DNA of 11,330 nucleotides, taken from positions 1 to 11,330 of the forward strand of contig JAEYWA010000248.1 of assembly GCA_023431385.1 (NCBI GenBank), given 5' to 3'. The notes under the pieces are model-generated. The model was not told where the DNA came from and ran no database searches. It worked only from the letters and a program-made list of their open reading frames with translations. A program made the translations under genes and the position numbers. Of this stretch, positions 6,914 through 11,330 are shown piece after piece (positions within the stretch are counted from its first letter, which is position 1; the number at the start of each line of letters is the position of its first letter). Origin of the DNA: Bacillota bacterium (lineage in GTDB: Bacteria; Bacillota; Clostridia; Acetivibrionales; DSM-1351).

Positions 6914-7183
6914 ATGTTTTTGCATATAGGTGGAGATGTAGTTATTCCAATAAGAAATGTTATAGCTATTATGGATATAGATACAACAACAATATCAAAG
7001 GATACTAAGGAATTTTTAAAAATTGCCGAAGAAGAAGGGTTTATTGAAAGTATTTCTGAAGACCTTCCAAAGTCCTTTATAATAACTGAGACTGATAAAA
7101 AAAGTAAGATATATTTATCGCCCATATCCTCTGTTACTCTTCAAAAGAGATCGAGCTTTATTAAGGAAATTTCAAATGTATAA
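6914..7183 (+). CDS. remB: RemB/YaaB-type DUF370 regulatory protein
   Basis: A short protein of the DUF370 (extracellular matrix regulatory) family. It begins MFLHIGGDVVIPIRNVIAIM, with the family's N-terminal pattern, and continues with charged residues through SFIITETDKKSKIYLSPIS. Its place between recF and gyrB matches Bacillus remB (yaaB), a relative of the DNA-binding regulator RemA. I choose ATG 6914 (89 residues): GGAGG (6901-6905) is 8 nt from it, but only 2 nt from the in-frame ATG at 6908, too close for initiation. The family also begins at MFLHIGGD. What it regulates here is not visible. It is probably cotranscribed with gyrB, 33 nt downstream. Confidence 0.92.
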   Translation: MFLHIGGDVVIPIRNVIAIMDIDTTTISKDTKEFLKIAEEEGFIESISEDLPKSFIITETDKKSKIYLSPISSVTLQKRSSFIKEISNV

Positions 7184-7216
7184 ATTGTTTTTTGAAAGGA
7201 AGAAAAACACAATATT

Positions 7217-9145
7217 ATGAGTGAAAATAGTAATGTGAATTCATATGATGAGAGTCAGATTCAAGTATTAGAAGGTCTTGAAGCTGTTAGAAAAAGACCT
7301 GGAATGTATATTGGCAGCACATCTTTAAGAGGCTTACATCATTTAGTATATGAGATAGTTGCAAATAGCGTAGATGAAGCCTTAGCTGGACGTTGTGATG
7401 AAATACGAGTTGTTGTTCATAAGGATAATTCTGTTACTGTTACTGATAACGGGACAGGTATACCTGTTGGGGCTCATCCGAAGATGGGAATTTCCACTCT
7501 TGAAGTTGTACATACTATACTTCATGCAGGTGGAAAGTTCGGTAGTGGTGCTTACAGTGTTTCAGGCGGATTGCATGGGGTTGGTGCTTCTGTTGTTAAT
7601 GCCTTGTCCGAAAGTATGGAAGTTGAAGTAAAAAGGGAAGGACATATATTCAGACAGAAGTATTCAAGAGGTGCGCCAGTCACACCTGTTGAAATAATTG
7701 GTGTTACTGATGAACATGGCACAAAGTCCACATTCAAGCCTGATCCGGAAATATTTGAAGATATCGTATTCGATTTTGATATGATGATTACAAGGTATAG
7801 AGAAATGGCTTTCTTAAATAGGGGTATAAAAATAATTCTTATTGATGAAAGGCCCGAAGATCCAATTGTTAAGAATCTTCACTATGAAGGTGGAATTATT
7901 TCCTTCGTTGAATATCTCAATAAGACAAAGGATGCTATTCATAATAGTGTAATCTTTGTTGAAGGTAGTAAGGATGCAAATATAGTTGAAGTAGCTATGC
8001 AGTATAATGATGGCTACAACGAAAATGTATTCAGTTATGCAAACAATATAGCGACAACCGAAGGCGGTACTCATTTAACCGGGTTTAGAACTGCGATTAC
8101 CAAGGTCTTTAACGATTATGCACGTAAATATAATTTTATAAAGGAAAGTGAAAAAAATCTTTCTGGTGAAGACGTAAGGGAGGGCTTAACAGCAGTTATA
8201 AGCATTAAGCTTCCGGAACCACAATTTGAAGGACAGACAAAAACTAAATTAGGGAACAGTGAAATTAGAACTCTTGTTGAAAATGTTTTATCAGATAAAC
8301 TGTCCAGTTTTCTCGAGGAGAATCCTTCTGTAGGTAAGATTATTCTTGAAAAGTGTTTGATGGCTGCAAGAGCAAGAGAAGCCGCAAGAAAAGCAAGGGA
8401 GTTAACTAGAAGAAAAAGTGCGCTGGATACAAGTACTTTACCTGGAAAACTTGCGGATTGCTCGGAAAAAGATCCATCTGTAACAGAAATATTTATTGTT
8501 GAGGGAGACTCGGCAGGAGGATCTGCTAAGCAAGGAAGAGACAGACGAATACAAGCAATACTTCCTCTTTGGGGTAAAATGCTTAATGTTGAGAAATCCA
8601 GAATTGATAAAGTGTTTGATAATGAGAAATTGTCCCCGGTAATAATTGCATTGGGCGCTGGTATTGGTGACGACTTTGATACGAGTAAATTGAGATATGA
8701 TAAAGTAATAATAATGGCCGATGCTGATGTTGACGGATCTCACATCAGAATGCTATTATTGACGTTTTTCTTTAGATATATGAGACCTCTAGTTGAGCAG
8801 GGACATGTTTATATTGCTATGCCACCACTCTATAAAGTTTATAAAGGCAAGGAAGAGTATTATGCGTACGATGATAGACAGGTTGAAAAGATATTCAGAG
8901 AAAAAGGCTGGAGAAAAGATGATCCTAACGTAAATATGCAGAGATTTAAAGGTCTTGGAGAGATGAATCCAGATCAACTGTGGGAAACAACGATGAATCC
9001 TGAAACAAGAGCAATAATGAAAGTAGAACTTGAAGATGCAATTACAGCCGACGAAGTATTCAGTACTTTTATGGGAGATAAAGTTGAACCGCGAAAGGAA
9101 TACATTCATCTACATGCAAAGGACGTTACTAATCTGGATTTCTAG
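7217..9145 (+). CDS. gyrB: DNA gyrase subunit B
   Basis: A 642-residue ATPase subunit of DNA gyrase, which with GyrA introduces negative supercoils. The GHKL ATPase domain shows E46 in EIVANSVDE (probable catalytic base), TDNGTGIP (76-83) and the lid GGLHGVG (117-123). The transducer loop QTKTKLGN (340-347) carries the switch lysine K342. The TOPRIM domain has VEGDSAGG (428-435) and DADVDG (502-507) for Mg2+ binding, and the C-terminus holds QRFKGLGEMN (575-584). There is no large insertion in the C-terminal half. ParE is the main alternative; the location beside dnaA-recF favours GyrB. An AAAGGAAG site ends about 14 nt before the ATG, longer than usual spacing. gyrA does not follow; a strong terminator does. 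Confidence 0.96.
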   Translation: MSENSNVNSYDESQIQVLEGLEAVRKRPGMYIGSTSLRGLHHLVYEIVANSVDEALAGRCDEIRVVVHKDNSVTVTDNGTGIPVGAHPKMGISTLEVVHTILHAGGKFGSGAYSVSGGLHGVGASVVNALSESMEVEVKREGHIFRQKYSRGAPVTPVEIIGVTDEHGTKSTFKPDPEIFEDIVFDFDMMITRYREMAFLNRGIKIILIDERPEDPIVKNLHYEGGIISFVEYLNKTKDAIHNSVIFVEGSKDANIVEVAMQYNDGYNENVFSYANNIATTEGGTHLTGFRTAITKVFNDYARKYNFIKESEKNLSGEDVREGLTAVISIKLPEPQFEGQTKTKLGNSEIRTLVENVLSDKLSSFLEENPSVGKIILEKCLMAARAREAARKARELTRRKSALDTSTLPGKLADCSEKDPSVTEIFIVEGDSAGGSAKQGRDRRIQAILPLWGKMLNVEKSRIDKVFDNEKLSPVIIALGAGIGDDFDTSKLRYDKVIIMADADVDGSHIRMLLLTFFFRYMRPLVEQGHVYIAMPPLYKVYKGKEEYYAYDDRQVEKIFREKGWRKDDPNVNMQRFKGLGEMNPDQLWETTMNPETRAIMKVELEDAITADEVFSTFMGDKVEPRKEYIHLHAKDVTNLDF

Positions 9146-9158
9146 TATTAATTAGTTT

Positions 9159-9188
9159 TAGTACTACTTACTAATAGTACTACTTACT
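9159..9188. repeat. Two direct repeats of a 14-mer after gyrB
   Basis: TAGTACTACTTACT occurs at 9159-9172 and again at 9175-9188, identical and 16 bp apart start to start. The pair lies between the gyrB stop and the gyrB terminator stem, so it would be in the 3' untranslated region of the mRNA. Origin and role are unknown; a tandem duplication is the simplest reading. Confidence 0.8.
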
Positions 9189-9192
9189 TTAG

Positions 9193-9239
9193 AAAGAAAC
9201 ACGAAGGAGGTCAAACCTCCTTCGTGTTTCTTTTGTATA
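9193..9239 (+). terminator. Strong intrinsic terminator after gyrB
   Basis: AAAGAAACACGAAGGAGG (9193-9210) pairs perfectly with 9216-9233, an 18-bp stem with a 5-nt loop TCAAA. The distal part of the stem ends in TTTCTTTT, giving the U-rich tail. Because the left flank is A-rich, the hairpin could also act on the minus strand. It closes the dnaA-to-gyrB gene run and isolates it from the parS/parAB segment. The loop-side AGGAGG is locked in the stem. Confidence 0.93.
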
Positions 9240-9547
9240 GTAGAAAGCCAGCTATGTTAATTTGTAAAGCTTATATAGACATATTAAATAAACACCCTTT
9301 ATCTTATGAAGACTTAGTTTTATATACCTTGTATAAATAAATCATGAATGTTTCACGTGAAACATTTTAAGTGAGAATGAGTTGTTTATATCATTGAATT
9401 GTGTGTATTTAAATAAAGTAGACTGTATAGTAAAATGGTGGATTCATTAACACAGGAATTTATTTACTTTTTAAATGATAGGATAAAAATTCTACAACTA
9501 ATACATCTTTGTAAAATCAATACACAAATGATTTATGGAGGTCATAT
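9240..9547. other. Intergenic region between the gyrB terminator and the decayed hydrolase gene
   Basis: About 300 AT-rich base pairs containing one perfect parS site (9349-9364). Apart from that I see no RNA gene, no strong promoter and no credible coding sequence. Two tiny frames (28 codons at 9254 and 38 codons at 9435) lack ribosome binding sites. A GGAGG near the right end belongs to the decayed gene at 9548. Confidence 0.6.
9349..9364. other. parS centromere site 1
   Basis: TGTTTCACGTGAAACA is a perfect 16-bp palindrome identical to the Bacillus parS consensus bound by ParB/Spo0J; the palindrome extends to 20 bp (9347-9366). ParB nucleates here and spreads, marking the origin region for segregation and SMC loading. 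Presence of parA and parB about 1.1 and 1.9 kb away supports function. Confidence 0.97.
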
Positions 9548-10243
9548 ATGAGACTTAAATGGTTTCCTCGGTCATGGGTTCAAATCATAGCAGATAAATA
9601 TGTTGTTTATTTTGACCCATCTAACTTAGCTACATATTATAAAAAAAATCTATAGAAGATATTATTTTCCGATTAAGAGGATGATATTTTGCCCGAAGAG
9701 TTAAGAATTGCTGATATAATATTAATATCGCATATTTATAAAGATCACTGTAAGGAAGTCACGATAAATAGAATTTCTGATGCAAATACTTTAATATACA
9801 CTCCTGAGAACTATAGTAATAATGATGACAAAAGGATTAGAATAGTTAAACCAAATAGTCTGATTGAAATGGAAAATGTTAAGGTCAATATATTACCCTC
9901 ATACAACACTCTTAATGGAAGTTCAACAAAAAAAGTTCACAAACTTGGTAAGTGTAATGGATATATACTATCTATTGAAGGAAAGAGAATATATTTTACT
10001 GGAGATACTGATTTTATACCCGAGATGAATGATATAAGAGATGTAGATATATTAATTCTACCTATAGGTGGAGTCTATACTATGGACATCAAAGAGGTTA
10101 TTAAGGTGGCTGTTACTATAAAACTTAAGTTAGTAATACCTGTTCACCACTTAAGTTCTGATCCACCAGTGTTAAAAGAGGAACTGGAGAAGTGTAATAT
10201 CAAAACAAGAGTACTGAATACTGGTGAAGAAATAGAAATTTAG
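9548..10243 (+). pseudogene. Decayed metallo-beta-lactamase-fold hydrolase (UlaG-like)
   Basis: A single reading frame of 231 sense/stop codons broken by TAG (9653-9655, codon 36) and TAA (9674-9676, codon 43). Both parts stay in the same frame. The ATG has a good GGAGG (9537-9541). The N-terminus MRLKWFPRSWVQI resembles the UlaG-like start but has PR where GH is usual. The metal motif HxHxDH appears as HIYKDH (codons 62-67), its second His replaced by Tyr. Later ligand-like positions remain: H131, D153 in YFTGDTD, VYTMD, and PVHH (198-201). Two stops plus lost ligands argue for genuine decay rather than sequencing error. The part after the stops could still be translated from TTG 9689, preceded by AGAGGA with 7-nt spacing, giving 184 residues, but it would lack the first strands and an intact metal site. 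The substrate is unknown. It lies between the two parS sites. Confidence 0.8.
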
Positions 10244-10342
10244 GACAGCTAGTTATTGGGATAATTAAAATTGATAGACTTAACAACAAGAACTGCTAAG
10301 TACTATAACATTAAACAATGAATTATTTCTCAAAAAAAAAAT

Positions 10343-10358
10343 TGTTTCACGTGAAACA
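10343..10358. other. parS centromere site 2, next to the parA promoter
   Basis: A second perfect TGTTTCACGTGAAACA, identical to site 1 and 994 bp from it. The two copies share 21 identical bases including the 3' flank. An A10 run (10332-10341) precedes it. It ends one base before the candidate -35 box of parA (10360), so ParB bound or spreading here could affect parAB transcription. Confidence 0.97.
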
Positions 10359-10359
10359 T

Positions 10360-10409
10360 TTTACAATTGGATTAAATTCTTTGTATAATTATTTCCCCTA
10401 TGATATAAT
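10360..10409 (+). promoter_or_regulatory. Overlapping candidate promoters of parAB
   Basis: Two arrangements overlap. The first is TTTACA (10360-10365), 18 bp, then a perfect TATAAT (10384-10389). The second is TTGTAT (10381-10386), 17 bp, then a perfect TATAAT (10404-10409) with the extended -10 element TG-A directly before it. Either gives a leader of roughly 50-75 nt. The first -35 lies beside parS site 2. Confidence 0.65.
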
Positions 10410-10465
10410 TTTCAAATGGAGACTGATGAGTAGAATTAGGTTACTCAATAAGGAGTGAGAGTTTT

Positions 10466-11239
10466 TTGGCAAAGATTATAGCCATTGCCAACCAAAAAGG
10501 TGGCGTTGGAAAAACGACAACTGCAGTAAACTTAAGTGCATGCCTTGCTTATAAAGGCAAAAAGGTTTTAGTTATTGATATTGATCCCCAGGGGAATACA
10601 ACAAGTGGCCTTGGTGTTGATAAAAAAACTATCAAGCAATCTGTATATGATGTAATTATTAATGACGAAGCAATTGAAAATACTTTAGTTAAAACCTGTA
10701 TTGATAATCTGATGTTGTGTCCTTCGAACATACAACTTGCAGGTGCTGAAGTTGAGCTTGTATCTGTTATATCCAGAGAAAACAGATTAAAAGCAGCATT
10801 ATATTACATAAAAAAAGAGTATGATTTTATAATTATTGATTGCCCGCCGTCATTAGGACTTCTCACGCTAAATTCCTTAACTGCAGCAGATACGATACTC
10901 GTCCCGATTCAGTGTGAATACTATGCATTGGAAGGGTTAAGTCAGCTAATGAACACTGTTAAGCTAGTACAAAAGCACCTTAATCCCGAATTGGATGTTG
11001 AGGGAGTTGTATTAACTATGTTTGATGCCAGAACTAATCTTTCAATTCAAGTTGTTGAAGAAGTAAAGAAATATTTTAGAAATAAAGTTTACAGAACTGT
11101 TATACCAAGAAATGTGAGACTTAGCGAGGCGCCAAGCTTTGGTTTGCCAATAATTCTATATGATGCAAAATCAAAAGGTGCTGAATGTTACATTGATTTG
11201 GCAGAAGAAGTAATAGAGTATTCTGAAGAGGTGGTATAA
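10466..11239 (+). CDS. parA: Chromosome partitioning ATPase ParA (Soj)
   Basis: A 257-residue deviant-Walker ATPase of the ParA/Soj/MinD group. ATP-dimers bind DNA nonspecifically and, with ParB-parS, segregate origins; in Bacillus Soj also controls DnaA. The deviant Walker A KGGVGKTT is at 11-18. DIDPQGN (38-44) carries the A' aspartate D40, and IIIDCPP (122-128) is the Walker B. The C-terminal region has VIPRNVRLSEAPSFG (212-226), a family hallmark. There is no N-terminal helix-turn-helix extension, so this is the chromosomal short type. The start is TTG (10466-10468), with AGGAG 10 nt upstream; it yields the canonical MAKIIAIANQKGGVGKT. parB begins 5 nt after the stop. Identity with Soj is supported by parS sites and the origin location. 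Confidence 0.97.
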   Translation: MAKIIAIANQKGGVGKTTTAVNLSACLAYKGKKVLVIDIDPQGNTTSGLGVDKKTIKQSVYDVIINDEAIENTLVKTCIDNLMLCPSNIQLAGAEVELVSVISRENRLKAALYYIKKEYDFIIIDCPPSLGLLTLNSLTAADTILVPIQCEYYALEGLSQLMNTVKLVQKHLNPELDVEGVVLTMFDARTNLSIQVVEEVKKYFRNKVYRTVIPRNVRLSEAPSFGLPIILYDAKSKGAECYIDLAEEVIEYSEEVV

Positions 11240-11244
11240 ATCAA

Positions 11245-11330
11245 ATGGTAAAGAAGGGTTTGGGAAAAGGACTCGGGGCACTAATATCAAATGAGGCTAC
11301 TGAAGATGATTCGGGGATAGTTGAACTTAG
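11245..11330 (+). CDS. parB: Chromosome partitioning protein ParB/Spo0J (partial, N-terminus)
   Basis: The first 28 codons of a gene running off the right edge. The protein begins MVKKGLGKGLGALISNEAT; the KGLGKGLGALI stretch is the hallmark N-terminus of chromosomal ParB/Spo0J and is the part that contacts ParA and stimulates its ATPase. The CTP-binding and helix-turn-helix parS-binding domains lie outside the window. An AGGTGG site (11229-11234) within the end of parA is 10 nt from the ATG, so the pair is likely co-translated from the parA promoter. It is the expected binder of the two parS sites. Confidence 0.95.
   Translation, partial: MVKKGLGKGLGALISNEATEDDSGIVEL

Noticed and set aside
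8560..8600. GyrB reads PLWGKMLNVEK where many bacteria have PLRGK or PLKGK
   Set aside because: I first took the Trp as odd, but I recall this form in other clostridial GyrB proteins, so I do not treat it as a novelty.
7552..9109. Several open frames of 60-106 codons on the minus strand inside gyrB
   Set aside because: They are antisense shadows of a strongly conserved gene, have no recognisable domains and no ribosome binding sites.
9159..9188. Reading the tandem 14-mer after gyrB as a second DnaA-trio element
   Set aside because: No DnaA box lies next to it and the triplet phase breaks within each copy, so it does not fit the trio pattern.
9254..9340. A 28-codon frame ending before parS site 1
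   Set aside because: No ribosome binding site, very short, no recognisable similarity.
9435..9551. A 38-codon frame (MVDSLTQEFIYFL...) whose TGA overlaps the ATG of the decayed hydrolase gene (ATGA)
   Set aside because: The ATGA overlap is suggestive, but there is no ribosome binding site and no recognisable family; in such AT-rich DNA a frame this short is expected by chance.

Overview
The window is the chromosomal replication-origin region of a low-GC Gram-positive bacterium. The gene set and order (jag-yidC-yidD-rnpA-rpmH on the minus strand, then dnaA-dnaN-yaaA-recF-remB-gyrB on the plus strand) is the classic Firmicutes oriC neighbourhood. The AT-rich intergenic DNA, AGGAGG-type ribosome binding sites, use of TTG and GTG starts, and the style of the proteins point to the Clostridia. 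My guess is a Ruminiclostridium-like species, but nothing here proves the genus.

Layout. Positions 1-1928 hold a leftward operon: rpmH (L34), rnpA (RNase P protein), yidD, yidC and the start of jag (khpB). It is driven by a promoter with perfect -35 and -10 hexamers (1997-2026, minus). A likely attenuator hairpin sits between rpmH and rnpA. Positions 1929-2593 hold the upstream half of a bipartite origin, with five near-consensus DnaA boxes 29-34 bp apart. dnaA follows (start 2594). The dnaA-dnaN gap (3917-4161) holds the downstream half of the origin: three perfect DnaA boxes, three near matches, and a run of DnaA-trio-like triplets leading into an AT-rich stretch, the probable unwinding site. 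Then come dnaN, yaaA, recF (GTG start), remB with its own candidate promoter, and gyrB. gyrB ends at a very strong terminator (18 bp perfect stem).

Right of gyrB the order leaves the Bacillus pattern. gyrA does not follow. Instead there is an accessory stretch of about 1.2 kb with two identical perfect parS palindromes (9349-9364 and 10343-10358). They flank a decayed metallo-beta-lactamase-fold gene with two in-frame stop codons and lost metal-ligand motifs. Next are parA (soj, TTG start) and the first 28 codons of parB (spo0J). The second parS abuts the parA promoter.

Together the genes cover replication initiation (DnaA, DnaN), gap repair (RecF), supercoiling (GyrB), origin segregation (ParA, ParB, parS), and ribosome, RNase P and membrane-insertion functions. 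Transcription diverges from the origin, so all genes are co-oriented with the replication forks. I see no clearly new biological system. The points most worth a second look are the DnaA-trio element, the parS/parA-promoter arrangement, and the decayed hydrolase between the parS sites.
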